Assembly: GCF_026624755.1 (NCBI RefSeq) | Contig: NZ_JAPMXC010000002.1 | Coordinates: forward strand, 1 to 64,000 | Length of the DNA: 64,000 bases | DNA from: Robbsia betulipollinis | GTDB lineage: Bacteria > Pseudomonadota > Gammaproteobacteria > Burkholderiales > Burkholderiaceae | Direction: 5' to 3' | In this document: one piece after another, positions 16,547 to 25,358 of the stretch | Layout: each line of letters opens with the position of its first letter | Position numbering within the stretch: the stretch's first letter is position 1 | Position numbers and translations under genes: made by a program | Notes under the pieces: generated by a model | The model's input: only the letters and a program-made list of their open reading frames with translations | Told to the model about the DNA's origin: nothing | Databases searched by the model: none

Positions 16547-17266
16547 ATGACCATGGCAATGAAGACGACGAAACAATGGGGTGTTGGTGCGCTGATGCTG
16601 GCCGGACTGTTGTCCGGATGCGCTACGCAGGACGGATCTGGCGGTATCGCGGGTGTGCTCACGAACACCGATGCGAAGATCAAGAGCGGTATTGACCAGC
16701 TATCGCACAGGATTTCCAGGTCGACGGATTACGGTTCCAGCTGGTACGTACCTGTAAGTGGCGGAACCGAAATAAAAAATATTTTTGACGACGGCATGGT
16801 CAGAGGTATGCGCACGACCAAGCAATGGCCAAGGGTCGCTCTGGAGGTCAACGACTGGGGCGAGCAGCAACATTGCTGGACGTACACCGCAACGATTTGG
16901 GCTAACGCGAAAACGAACCACGTTGAACGATTCCGGCTTTGTGACGACCAGCCTATTACGAACCACAACGACGTGACGGGGGATACCAACACAGGTGCCA
17001 ACGCAACGGCACTGGTGGCGACCGGCATATCGACAGACATGCTCATGGCGTACGTCTTGCCCGGAGTACCGAACACAGGAAAGGATCGGACCACCGGCCC
17101 CTTGCCGCCCTCGTCGCAGTTCGGCGCCGCCGCTTTCAGCGACATGCGCATGACCGCGAAATGGGGCCTGCAGTTGGACATGCTGGGATTCTTGACGAAG
17201 TACAAGGCGAACACCGATCCGCGGTTCTGGATCGTGCGATTCGACCAAGCCGGCAAGCGTTCTTAA
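16547..17266 (+). CDS. Lipoprotein, unknown function
   Basis: A 239-residue product with an N-terminal lipoprotein signal (WGVGALMLAGLLSGC, lipid Cys at about residue 25). The mature region has no motif I recognise; it includes two Cys (in EQQHCWTYTA and FRLCDDQ). It is divergent from the Xre repressor and shares its operators, so expression is probably switched by that protein. A small membrane protein gene follows 33 bases downstream and likely belongs to the same operon. Confidence 0.65.
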   Translation: MTMAMKTTKQWGVGALMLAGLLSGCATQDGSGGIAGVLTNTDAKIKSGIDQLSHRISRSTDYGSSWYVPVSGGTEIKNIFDDGMVRGMRTTKQWPRVALEVNDWGEQQHCWTYTATIWANAKTNHVERFRLCDDQPITNHNDVTGDTNTGANATALVATGISTDMLMAYVLPGVPNTGKDRTTGPLPPSSQFGAAAFSDMRMTAKWGLQLDMLGFLTKYKANTDPRFWIVRFDQAGKRS

Positions 17267-17299
17267 AGCACAAGATTAACGACGATCAAGGAAAAACAC

Positions 17300-17749
17300 A
17301 TGGCACGCGTTGAAGGAAAGGTTACGGACATCGGCACGTCAGATCCGGCGGGGGCACCTTCGTATCGATGTTATAAAGTTTTGACGATCGGAGGCGAAAC
17401 GTTGCAGGGCCTTCACGTACACCAAAAAATGGAGCGCGCTCTCCACCAAAGCGGCGACGTCGCGGTCGGTTATTCCTGGTTTCTCTGGCATTTGACCGCG
17501 TTCGCTGTGGCGACGCCCGACGGCAAAGTCATCCGGGCGGGCGGGTTTCGAGCCTTCTGGTGCATGCTTATGGCGTTCATACTTGCCATTGTATTTCTCG
17601 CAACGTGCCTGCAAGGTGCGCCGACCGTCGCTGTCGTTGGCGCTGGTTTTAGCGGACTTATCTTCGTTCAATGCCTCGTTTGCTTCATCACGGCCGTCTC
17701 GTTTGCACCCTACAAGGGGCAGGCGAAGAAGGAAGTTCTGAAAAGCTGA
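17300..17749 (+). CDS. Membrane protein, unknown function
   Basis: A 149-residue protein with a soluble N-terminal half of about 80 residues and two membrane segments, about 87-105 (FWCMLMAFILAIVFLATC) and 112-135 (VAVVGAGFSGLIFVQCLVCF). The start follows AAGGAAAAACAC. It is the last gene before a strong bidirectional terminator at 17765. The gene probably forms an operon with the preceding lipoprotein under Xre control. No family is recognised. Confidence 0.6.
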   Translation: MARVEGKVTDIGTSDPAGAPSYRCYKVLTIGGETLQGLHVHQKMERALHQSGDVAVGYSWFLWHLTAFAVATPDGKVIRAGGFRAFWCMLMAFILAIVFLATCLQGAPTVAVVGAGFSGLIFVQCLVCFITAVSFAPYKGQAKKEVLKS

Positions 17750-17764
17750 CGATCAAGCTTTGCG

Positions 17765-17805
17765 CAAGGAAAAAAGCCCGGCATGTCGCTGGGCTTTTTT
17801 CCTTG
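17765..17805. terminator. Strong bidirectional intrinsic terminator
   Basis: CAAGGAAAAAAGCCC (17765-17779) pairs perfectly with GGGCTTTTTTCCTTG (17791-17805) around an 11-base loop. A and T runs on both sides make it work for the plus-strand operon and for the convergent acetyltransferase gene. Confidence 0.85.
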
Positions 17806-17887
17806 AGATGTGCGGCATGCAACGGTGAGTGTTGTGCTTTGTGTGGACTGCCTGTGCCTTTGCATACGGTGCAGCGACGCCTATCCT

Positions 17888-18421
17888 TCATTCGCTCGGC
17901 TTCTGAAACAACGCCCAAGCACCGCTTGCAGGGTCGGTACCAAACTGCACAAAACCGACGGACACATAAAAAGCGCATAGGGAATCGTTGGCGACGGCGC
18001 AGTCCAGGCGCACGAATGACCGGTGTAACCCGCGCGCCCTTGAGGCGCACCAATCCAGCATGTAGATGCCAAGACCCTGGCCGTTATGCCCAGTGGCCAC
18101 GCTCAGGCCGTGTACAAAAATAGCCTGTTGCTGGTCAGCTGGCCAATGTTCGTCGCGAAGGCTCGTGGAAAACGATGCGATCAAATCACCGGCGCGCTCG
18201 ACGACGTACACCTCCTTTTCTTCGACGTTGTTCCGCACCCACCGCTCCGAGAAACCGTCGCCAGGTTTGCCCCAAGCGTGATCACCGTACGAGATCTTTT
18301 TCTGGTGCGCGTCGTTCCTGAGGCGGGTCAGGGCTGGCACATCGGCAGCGGTGGCACGTCGGACATGCTTTTCGTTCACGGATCGACCTGCTTGTTGAGT
18401 CATTTGCTGTGATTTTCCCAT
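17888..18421 (-). CDS. GNAT-family N-acetyltransferase
   Basis: A product of about 177 residues that transfers an acetyl group from acetyl-CoA to an unknown amine. The GNAT fold is visible from VRRATAADVPALTRLRNDAH at the N-terminus to the acetyl-CoA loop VATGHNGQGLGIYMLDW (the Q-x2-G-x-G/A type) and the C-terminal SLCAFYVSVGFVQFG. The start is uncertain: ATG 18421, ATG 18403 and a TTG at 18481 are all in frame, and none has a clear ribosome site. It is convergent with the operon to its left. Confidence 0.75.
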   Translation of the reverse strand: MGKSQQMTQQAGRSVNEKHVRRATAADVPALTRLRNDAHQKKISYGDHAWGKPGDGFSERWVRNNVEEKEVYVVERAGDLIASFSTSLRDEHWPADQQQAIFVHGLSVATGHNGQGLGIYMLDWCASRARGLHRSFVRLDCAVANDSLCAFYVSVGFVQFGTDPASGAWALFQKPSE

Positions 18422-18675
18422 GTCGAAGCCCGACACAATGTGAAAAGGGACAGCAGTTTCCCATGCGGTGCTTTCCTCCAACCTAAATGCCTATGCTCAC
18501 GGGCGAGCCGACGGCGGTGCCGTAGGGCGGCGGCCAGGCGTTACGCTCGTGGATTGTGGTGGCAACCGTGTTCATTGATATTTGTTAGGCTGTGCGCTTC
18601 GCACAGGGCAAACCAACTTGGCAAAGGGCTGCATCGTCTCTTTATCGGTCCGCCAAACCTTTTTTAAAATCTGAG

Positions 18676-19323
18676 ATGGCCATGGTGCTTGAAGATGCTC
18701 CTCGAACCCTGCACTTCCTCGAGGCCGTCGCTCTTCGACGGGCGATGCTCGCAGAACCGCACATCGCTCCGCTCGTGGCGTACGTGGCAGACCTGCGCGT
18801 GCGGGACCCCGACTGGGAGTTCCAGGAATTTGACCCGCTTGACGGCGGGTGCGGGGCGTACATACTGTTCCTGCTCGAAAAGCCTGGACCGATGACGTCC
18901 CCGACGGACAAGAAGCAAGGCTCTGGGTTTATCTCTCGGAATAACGATGATCCAACTGCGGAGAATCTGTTCAACTTCATGGTCACGGCTGGGGTTGAGC
19001 GCAAGCGGACCGTTCTGTGGAATGTGATTCCGGGCTGAAACGCGACGATTAAGTACAACGCGGCGGAGATCCGGCGCGGCGTCGAAGAGCTGAACAACCT
19101 GCTTCCACTGTTACCCAATCTGCGAACAGTGGTGCTGATCGGGAAGGCCGCGCAGCGGGCGTACCGACTGTTGCAGGTCGTTCACCTCGACCTGCGAATG
19201 TACACATCGGCGCATCCAAGCGCTCGATGCCGCCACTTCAACCCTGCCCAGTGGTGTGCCATACCAGGGCAATGGGAAAGGGCAGGCCAGACGGGCAGCG
19301 AGGTTATTCATGTGGCTCGTTGA
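18676..19323 (+). pseudogene. Uracil-DNA-glycosylase-superfamily protein, interrupted by one TGA
   Basis: Starting at ATG 18676, the frame gives 120 residues (LFLLEKPGPMTS, GSGFISRNNDDPTAENLFNF, VLWNVIPG), stops at TGA 19036-19038, and then continues in the same frame for 95 more (KYNAAEIRRGVEELNNLLPL, LRTVVLIGKAAQRA, TSAHPSARCRHF, QWCAIPGQW). Both halves together make a normal UDG-superfamily protein, a class that removes uracil or related bases. The stop replaces what is probably a Trp (TGG to TGA) in the IPGWN motif. It overlaps the end of the SRAP pseudogene tail to tail by 20 bp. Confidence 0.75.
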
Positions 19324-19983
19324 ACCTTGCCTCGTTGTTCCCGACCTTGTTCACGTCCGTGCTGACCCTAAACCACGTGAAGGCGTCCGACCTGGTGACA
19401 GCGTTGTTCGCCAAATGCGACGCGCGTTCGAAATCAATCGAGGGGTCGAGCCATTCTTGAGCTTCATCCGCTCGAAAAGCGAGGGGCCGCCGGTCATGTA
19501 CATCGACCATCCCGCCGGACGATGCGTCGGTGACGATCACGAAGCCGTCGTACGTTCCTTCGGGCAGAGGGTGATCCGAATTAAGCCTGACGTTAGATAA
19601 CCCTGCAAAGAAGAGGGGTTTTCCATCCTTGGGGACGATGAAGAACGGCTTTTTCTTGCCGCCTCAGTGATCCACTCGTACCACCCTTCGCAAGGAACGA
19701 TGACGCGGTGCGATTTCCATAGACCCTTCCACGTTGATGTGCCGGCTTTGTCGAGCCGAGCGTTGATCATCGACGGGATTTTTCAAGCAACTGCCCAGGA
19801 TGGCCGGAAGCCCCACGCGTCAAGACGAGGGCCGTCCGGGCCGATGGTGGGTTGCTTCGTGCTTGACACAACGTTGTAACTTGGTCGGAAGAGGTCCGGC
19901 TCGCTCTACCGCGGATCGTAGCCACCCATCAAGGGTTCGACGTAATCAAGGCCGTTCCGCGCTTGTGAAAATCGTCCGCACAT
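19304..19983 (-). pseudogene. SRAP (YedK/HMCES-type) gene with two stops and a frameshift
   Basis: Reading from ATG 19983 the product begins MCGRFSQARNGLDYVEPLMG, with the catalytic Cys2 that shields abasic sites in single-stranded DNA. The frame meets TAG at 19906-19908 and TGA at 19783-19785, continues with WGFRPSWAVA, INARLDKAG, IVPCEGWYEWITE, loses one base near 19656-19672, and finishes in another frame (PFFIVPKDGKPLFFAGLS, GGMVDVHDRRPLAF). The family residues Cys2, Asn, Glu and His are all still encoded. At least three lesions make it inactive unless stops are read through or the sequence has errors. Confidence 0.8.
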
Positions 19984-20305
19984 GTCATGGGCTCCTTGCG
20001 TCTGGTTGGCATCACATCACCATTCTTGCACGCTAGTTACCGCCAAGTGCCCGCATCAAAAAGTATGCTCTGTGTATTCTTATCGTTTTTATAACATTGA
20101 AATACTGAAGAAAATCCTTATAAAACAGAGAAAAGAAAGATTGTACTATGATATTGCTGCATCATCGGGGTGTGCTTCGCGAGATCCACGGCGGGCGTGG
20201 GGGGCGTCAGATTTTCACTTTTCATTCAATCATTCGAGTGCGCCATCGCGCAGGGTGCTTCGGAAAGCCACCATTCTAGGGGATTCGCGCGGCGCGGCGC
20301 GTCGT
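19984..20305. other. Probable right boundary of the mobile element
   Basis: No gene is seen. Between about 20,050 and 20,165 the DNA is strikingly AT-rich, then composition changes to the higher GC of the chromosomal genes to the right. No tRNA or obvious attachment repeat was found, so the exact junction is open. Confidence 0.4.
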
Positions 20306-20710
20306 TTAGTATTCCGGGGGCTGCCAGGGCAAGGGCGGCTTCCCGATCATCGGCCGCAGCCGCTGGCACGCGGGATTGGGCGAGCCGTCCGCCATCCATA
20401 CCGGAAACTCGCGGCAGGGCGTGGGCCGGTTTGCATAGATCGAACACCCGGTGCCCAGGCCGACCACGCCGGTCAATGCCACGCAGGGCGCGCCACCGGT
20501 CTCGGTGCCCTTCATGCAGGCCATGACCGGATTGATCGGAACGATCAGATGGTCCGGGACGAAGCCGCCGGGATGCGCGTCGGACTCCCCCCCATAGAAC
20601 GACACGCGAAAATGCTGGCAGCAGGCGCCGCAATCCAGGCACGGGTTGCGCGCCGGGTCGTCGGGCATGTCGATGAAAACGCGGCCGTCGTCGGCGAGGT
20701 GTCGTTCCAT
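20306..20710 (-). CDS. YkgJ-family cysteine-cluster protein
   Basis: About 134 residues. Near the N-terminus is CLDCGACC, the CxxCxxCC cluster of YkgJ/UPF0153 proteins, which probably bind a zinc ion or iron-sulfur centre. Further cysteines follow in VMACMKG, TGCSIYANRPTPCREFP and ACQRL, as usual for the family. No enzyme activity is established. ATG 20710 (MERHLADDG) is the likely start; an ATG at 20761 would add 17 unconserved residues. It is the first gene of chromosomal character right of the element. Confidence 0.75.
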   Translation of the reverse strand: MERHLADDGRVFIDMPDDPARNPCLDCGACCQHFRVSFYGGESDAHPGGFVPDHLIVPINPVMACMKGTETGGAPCVALTGVVGLGTGCSIYANRPTPCREFPVWMADGSPNPACQRLRPMIGKPPLPWQPPEY

Positions 20711-20858
20711 GACGCGAGTGTCGTGTATGTTGTTCGTCGCGGCGGGATGCGTCGCGCGCAAGTCCTATATTCTAGGGGAATCTTCACGCCGCATCGTCGG
20801 GCGCGCGCAGGGGCGGATCGGCGCGGTGGACCGATATCGATAAAGGAATGGGCAAGGA

Positions 20859-21185
20859 ATGCGGTGGACCAACGACGTAAGCACGGTGTCGACGGCGATG
20901 GCCGAGGCGATCGAACGCGGCGACAGCCACGAAGTGGGGGATCTGCTCGCCCGTGGCGCGCCGGTACGCGCGCGAGGACCGGGCGGCATGACGTTTCTGC
21001 ATCTGGCGGCACGGGCGGGCGCGGTGCCGATCATCACGCTGCTGGTCGACTACGACGCGCAGGTGAACGCCGTGGACGAGGCAGGGCGCACGCCGCTGGC
21101 CTTGGCGCAGGAGCAGGGGCAAGCGGGTGCGGTGCGCGAACTGCTGAAACATGGCGCGAGCAAGCGTCCCGATGCGGTGCCCTGA
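20859..21185 (+). CDS. Small ankyrin-repeat protein
   Basis: 108 residues with about two and a half ankyrin repeats: IERGDSHEVGDLLARGAPVR, GGMTFLHLAARAGAVPIITL and GRTPLALAQEQGQAGAVREL. The repeats form a protein-binding surface; there is no catalytic domain and no signal peptide. The start follows CAAGGA. It stands alone on the plus strand. Confidence 0.8.
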   Translation: MRWTNDVSTVSTAMAEAIERGDSHEVGDLLARGAPVRARGPGGMTFLHLAARAGAVPIITLLVDYDAQVNAVDEAGRTPLALAQEQGQAGAVRELLKHGASKRPDAVP

Positions 21186-21844
21186 AACCCGCCTGCCGCC
21201 GGGTAAGACGACGTGTCCGGCCGTTTGCGCGCCCGACGATACGGGGCGAGAAAGTCCTCGCCGGCGACAGCGGTGCTGATGAAATACTTGCGCGAAGAAC
21301 TTGGGTTCATTGCGCCGATGGCGACGGGCGGCGACCCGTATCGACCGCAGAAACCCGCGAACGCGCATGGTACCGCCGCAAAATGAACGAAGTGGATGGC
21401 ATCACTGGGTGTCGGGCATACGGCCGTGCCGTCCTGAGGTCGAATTCGGCGGATCGCGTTTCTTTCAAAAAAAGGTAATAATTGCCTGAATGGGTAAGGG
21501 CGGATAGCATTATCGCTCTTGTAACAGCGTTGCCGCGCATGTTTCCTTGCATGGACTGTCGTGTTGAATTGTGTTGGATTGGTGTCGAAGAGCCCGAAAT
21601 ATGCCATTTTCAGGTGTCATTCGTGTGCATATCTGAGAGAATTCCTTGGGTCGATATCGGATCGGTAATTTGTGCCGTTTCATGCGGCGAGGATGCCGTG
21701 ACGCCATGTGCAGTTTCGCGGACGGCGGGGGGCGCGCGTCATGGAGAACGTCTTTGCCGGCATTCGTCGGCCTGCGCCCGTGCCAGGACATCGTCCGCTT
21801 CGCGTTCACGGTAACCGACGACCCCATATCGGCATGCGTATGTC
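21186..21844. other. 659-bp intergenic region
   Basis: I see no supported gene, RNA or repeat here. Short open frames exist on both strands but lack ribosome sites. The last 200 bp presumably hold the promoter of the hybrid kinase gene. Confidence 0.4.
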
Positions 21845-23884
21845 ATGCCGCCGGCGTGGCTTCAACAGGAACAGGCAGTGCGTTTTAATCTTTCGTCGGT
21901 TTCGGCATTTCGTGGTCGGGATTTCCCGACGGATTTTCCGCCGGCGGCGCGATATCTGATCGCGGGTCTGATGATTTGCATTCCTACGGTTTTCCGGTTG
22001 TACGTGGAAATGAAAGGTCTGCCCTACCTGTTCTTCGTGCCGGTTTTGATGCTGAACGGGTTTTGGCTGGGCGTCGGACCGGCGGTGTTCTCGACCCTGC
22101 TCGCCATGCTATCCGCCGAGTATTTTTTCGTCGGTACGGCCTTCGCCTTCGATCGCAACCTGAACGAGTGGCTGGACAATTTCAGTTTTGCCATCGTCAG
22201 CGGCGCCATGGCGATCGTCTGCGCGCGATTCCGGCGTACGCTGGGCCTGCTGCGCGACGCGAACCGACGTCTTGAAAAGGAAGTCGATGCCCGCATTCAG
22301 GAGCGGGATCAGATATGGCACCATTCGCCGGACATGATCTGCACCTTCTCCCACGAAGGGCGTCTGCTTTCGGTCAATCCCGCCTGGCAGCACATACTGG
22401 GCTGGACGCCTGGGCAGCTCACCGGCACGCCGCTGGACGCCTTCCTGCATCCGGATGATGTGGCCGCGTGGCACGATTCGATTCGGCATCCGCGTTCTTT
22501 TCTGACCGTGGAAAACCGGTTCCGCAGCGAAACGCAAGACTACAGATGGCTGTCTTGGCATGTCGCGCATCAGGACGGCATCTATTTTGGGACAGTTCGG
22601 GATGTAACCGAATTCAAGACGCAGCAATCGGCGCTCGACAAGTCCCAGGAGCAGCTCCGGCAGAGTCAGAAGATGGAGGCGATAGGGCAGCTGACCGGAG
22701 GCATCGCCCACGATTTCAATAATTTGCTGGCCGGCATCATGGGCAGTCACGACTTGATGTCGCTGCGCATCCGGCAAGGGCGCTTCGACGAACTCGAGCG
22801 CTATATGGCGATGTCCCGGGGCGCGACGGAGCGCGCCGCCGCGCTCACGCATCGCTTGCTGGCGTATGGGCGGCGGCAGCCCCTGAGCGCGCGCGCCGTC
22901 GATGCGAACCAGCTGATCGACGGCATGCGGGAACTGGTCGTGCGCGCGTTGGGCCCCCAAATCTCGCTCGATATGCTGCTCGCGACCGAATTATGGGCAG
23001 CATGGTGCGATCCGCATCAGTTGGACAATGCGGTGCTGAATCTGGCGATCAACAGTCGGGATGCGATGCCCAGGGGCGGGCGGCTTTTCATCGAAACAAC
23101 GAATACCCGCTTCGACGAATCCAGCGCGGGGGCGGCGCAGATCGCGGCCGGCGAATACGTGTGCATTTCCGTCACCGATACCGGAGAAGGCATGCCGGCC
23201 GATGTGCTGGAACGTGCGTTCGATCCGTTTTTCACGACCAAACCCGTGGGCACCGGCACGGGTCTGGGTCTTTCGATGATCCAGGGGTTCGTCAAGCAAT
23301 CGAACGGTCATATCCGAATCCACTCGCATGTCGGGCGCGGCACCACCGTGCGGCTCTTTCTGCCCCGGCATGCGGCGCTGCCGGACATGCCGCAACCCAT
23401 CGAACCGGTCGTGTCGCCGTTGCGACGCGCGGCGGACGCGACGGTCATGATCGTCGACGACGAGTCCAGCGTACGGGCGGTTCTGGTGGAATGTTTGAGC
23501 GATGCCGGCTATCGCACTCTGGAAGCCGGCGACGGGCCGGCCGCATTGACGGCGCTCGACGCGGCTGGCTCGGTGGACTTGCTGATCACCGATGTCGGCT
23601 TGCCCAACGGCATGAACGGATGGGAACTTGCCGAGGCGGCACGGCGCACCCGGCCTGATCTGCGTGTCCTGTTCATCACTGGGTACGCCGGCGATGCCGT
23701 TTTACGGGATCGGGATGAAACCGAGAAAACGCAACTGCTTACGAAACCCTTTACCCTCGAGACGTTGCGGCAGCGGACCACGGAAATGATGCGACGCTCA
23801 TGGAGCGGGCAGGGCGCGGACGCCGGCCCGGTGGCACGGCAGGCCATGCAATCCGCTCGCCGGGATGTGGCCACGGCACCGTAA
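21845..23884 (+). CDS. Membrane-bound hybrid histidine kinase with receiver domain
   Basis: 679 residues. N-terminal membrane segments at about 35-130 form a DUF4118-like sensor. A PAS domain ([20 protein letters not shown]) spans about 150-265. The HisKA phosphoacceptor is [11 protein letters not shown], with His near 289. The HATPase has [21 protein letters not shown] and [12 protein letters not shown]-terminal receiver (about 535-655) shows [18 protein letters not shown] (phospho-Asp near 583) and LLTKPF. It autophosphorylates and passes phosphate to its own receiver; the stimulus is unknown and no separate regulator gene is adjacent. GTG 21878 behind AGGA is a good alternative start. Confidence 0.88.
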   Translation: MPPAWLQQEQAVRFNLSSVSAFRGRDFPTDFPPAARYLIAGLMICIPTVFRLYVEMKGLPYLFFVPVLMLNGFWLGVGPAVFSTLLAMLSAEYFFVGTAFAFDRNLNEWLDNFSFAIVSGAMAIVCARFRRTLGLLRDANRRLEKEVDARIQERDQIWHHSPDMICTFSHEGRLLSVNPAWQHILGWTPGQLTGTPLDAFLHPDDVAAWHDSIRHPRSFLTVENRFRSETQDYRWLSWHVAHQDGIYFGTVRDVTEFKTQQSALDKSQEQLRQSQKMEAIGQLTGGIAHDFNNLLAGIMGSHDLMSLRIRQGRFDELERYMAMSRGATERAAALTHRLLAYGRRQPLSARAVDANQLIDGMRELVVRALGPQISLDMLLATELWAAWCDPHQLDNAVLNLAINSRDAMPRGGRLFIETTNTRFDESSAGAAQIAAGEYVCISVTDTGEGMPADVLERAFDPFFTTKPVGTGTGLGLSMIQGFVKQSNGHIRIHSHVGRGTTVRLFLPRHAALPDMPQPIEPVVSPLRRAADATVMIVDDESSVRAVLVECLSDAGYRTLEAGDGPAALTALDAAGSVDLLITDVGLPNGMNGWELAEAARRTRPDLRVLFITGYAGDAVLRDRDETEKTQLLTKPFTLETLRQRTTEMMRRSWSGQGADAGPVARQAMQSARRDVATAP

Positions 23885-24060
23885 TCGGGTCGATCGATGC
23901 CGTGCCCGTTTCGCCGGACGTGCATTGTCTGGAACGTCGCTTGCTGGAAGAGGGATCGGTTGCGATCGTAGCCGAACCCATTTTCCAGACCGCGCCATGG
24001 TCCGGCGAGTTCGCAGCGCGGACCGGATTCGACGATCCACTTCGTTTCATAGGGGAAAAC

Positions 24061-24465
24061 ATGCCTACCGTCCTGGTTGCAGATTTCGACAACACCACGA
24101 AAGCGCGCGATGCCATACGACGTCTCGTTCAAGCGGGTATTCCGGACAGCCACATCGATACCTACCCAAGCGTGAAAACACCGCCGGTCGTCATGCCGGG
24201 GGAGAGGGAAAGGGTGAAGGGGGCCGAGACCGAGATGTCCTCCAATGGGCCCCTGGGCCATCTGCAAAGCCTGCTGGCCAAGCTTTTCGGCGTCGAGAAG
24301 TCCGCGCCCCAGACGCCCAGCACATCCGAACCCACGCGCGAGCCCTTCGCGCATGAATCCGTTTACATGGCGATCGGCCTGGAGGGGTTGTCTGCCGGCG
24401 CCGAGACGGTGCGAACGCTGCTTTCGGAAGCAGGCGCGGTGCGGGTCGATGAACATTCCACGTGA
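24061..24465 (+). CDS. Small stress-protein-like protein (YflT/17M-type)
   Basis: 134 residues starting at ATG 24061 after GGGGAAAAC. The N-terminus VLVADFDNTTKARDAIRRLV followed by AGIPDSHIDTYP resembles the general-stress 17M/YflT fold, in which a beta-alpha unit is followed by a variable linker. Residues 60-95 are a Pro/Ser-rich linker; the C-terminal part (LEGLSAGAETVRTLLSEAGA) forms a second unit. Function is not known. It lies between the kinase and the glycosyltransferase operon, facing the latter. Confidence 0.5.
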   Translation: MPTVLVADFDNTTKARDAIRRLVQAGIPDSHIDTYPSVKTPPVVMPGERERVKGAETEMSSNGPLGHLQSLLAKLFGVEKSAPQTPSTSEPTREPFAHESVYMAIGLEGLSAGAETVRTLLSEAGAVRVDEHST

Positions 24466-24512
24466 TCGCGCCGTTCGTCCTTTCTCGACATTTAACGTAA
24501 TATTAACTATCG

Positions 24513-25358
24513 CTAAAAATCGGCACCGTGATCCTTCTCGAGACAAGCCGCGATTTCTTGCGGCGTCGGCATCCGCTTCAACGCGATGCGATCGTCGTGT
24601 ACCGTGATCAGACCTTGCCGTTCGAACGCGTCCAGCCAGCCGCGCATCGGCCAGGTTCCCCATGACCTCTTGAACGTGCACGCGTTGGCGACGATGCTCG
24701 CAAGATGATTGAGAGGGGGGTCGTAGCTCGCGTGGTGTTGATGGAACGCGAGGGCGGGGGCGCTGGACAGGGGCGTCCCCCTGGCGTGTGCCCGATAGCT
24801 GAAATCGGTGTCCTCGGCCCCATACCCGCGATACCGTTCGTCGAATCCGCCCAGGCTGTCGAAGACCGCTTTCCGGCAGGCGAAGTTCAGCGACCAGAAA
24901 AGATTGTAGGGAACGGGCTCGCCTGCGATTCGATGCGCGTGCAGGGGGTGCGGGCGCGCGTCGTCGTTGGACCGGCAGGCTCCCTGCCCGGGGCCGTCGG
25001 CACGGGGCGGAAGATATCTCACCTCGCCCTGGTGTATCGCGTCGGGATGGCGGCGCAGCGATGCCATGTAGTCGCTGACGAGTTGCGGATCCGGAATGCA
25101 GTCGACATCGAGAAAAACGAGCTGGTCGCCCCGGGCCGCGGCGGCGGCAGCGTTTCGTGCCGCCGCGAGCGGCAGGAAATTCTCGTCGGCCATTTCGCGC
25201 GCGACGATGGGGAAATGCCGGCTGTGCCGCTGGACGGCCGGCTCGTTCATGTGAACGATGACGACCTCGTGCGGCGGGACATCGCCCCGTTCCAGTCCGG
25301 CCAGTAAATTTTCGAGGTGACGTGCGCGGCCGTGGACGAGTGTGAGGACACTGATCAT
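24513..25358 (-). CDS. Family 2 glycosyltransferase
   Basis: A 281-residue cytoplasmic glycosyltransferase of the GT-A fold. The N-terminus MISVLTLVHGRARHLENLLA leads to the metal-binding FLDVDCIPD near residue 105; GFDERYRGYGAEDTDFSYRA near 190-215 is the galactosyltransferase-type ED motif. It has no membrane segment. It is the last gene of a three-gene operon; its ATG overlaps the TGA of the preceding gene by 4 bases, so translation is coupled. Substrate unknown, probably a surface or secondary-metabolite glycan. Confidence 0.8.
   Translation of the reverse strand: MISVLTLVHGRARHLENLLAGLERGDVPPHEVVIVHMNEPAVQRHSRHFPIVAREMADENFLPLAAARNAAAAAARGDQLVFLDVDCIPDPQLVSDYMASLRRHPDAIHQGEVRYLPPRADGPGQGACRSNDDARPHPLHAHRIAGEPVPYNLFWSLNFACRKAVFDSLGGFDERYRGYGAEDTDFSYRAHARGTPLSSAPALAFHQHHASYDPPLNHLASIVANACTFKRSWGTWPMRGWLDAFERQGLITVHDDRIALKRMPTPQEIAACLEKDHGADF

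Noticed and set aside
19982-21478. A 498-codon plus-strand frame
   Set aside because: It runs across the YkgJ gene on the opposite strand and part of the ankyrin gene, with Arg/Ala-rich shadow composition.
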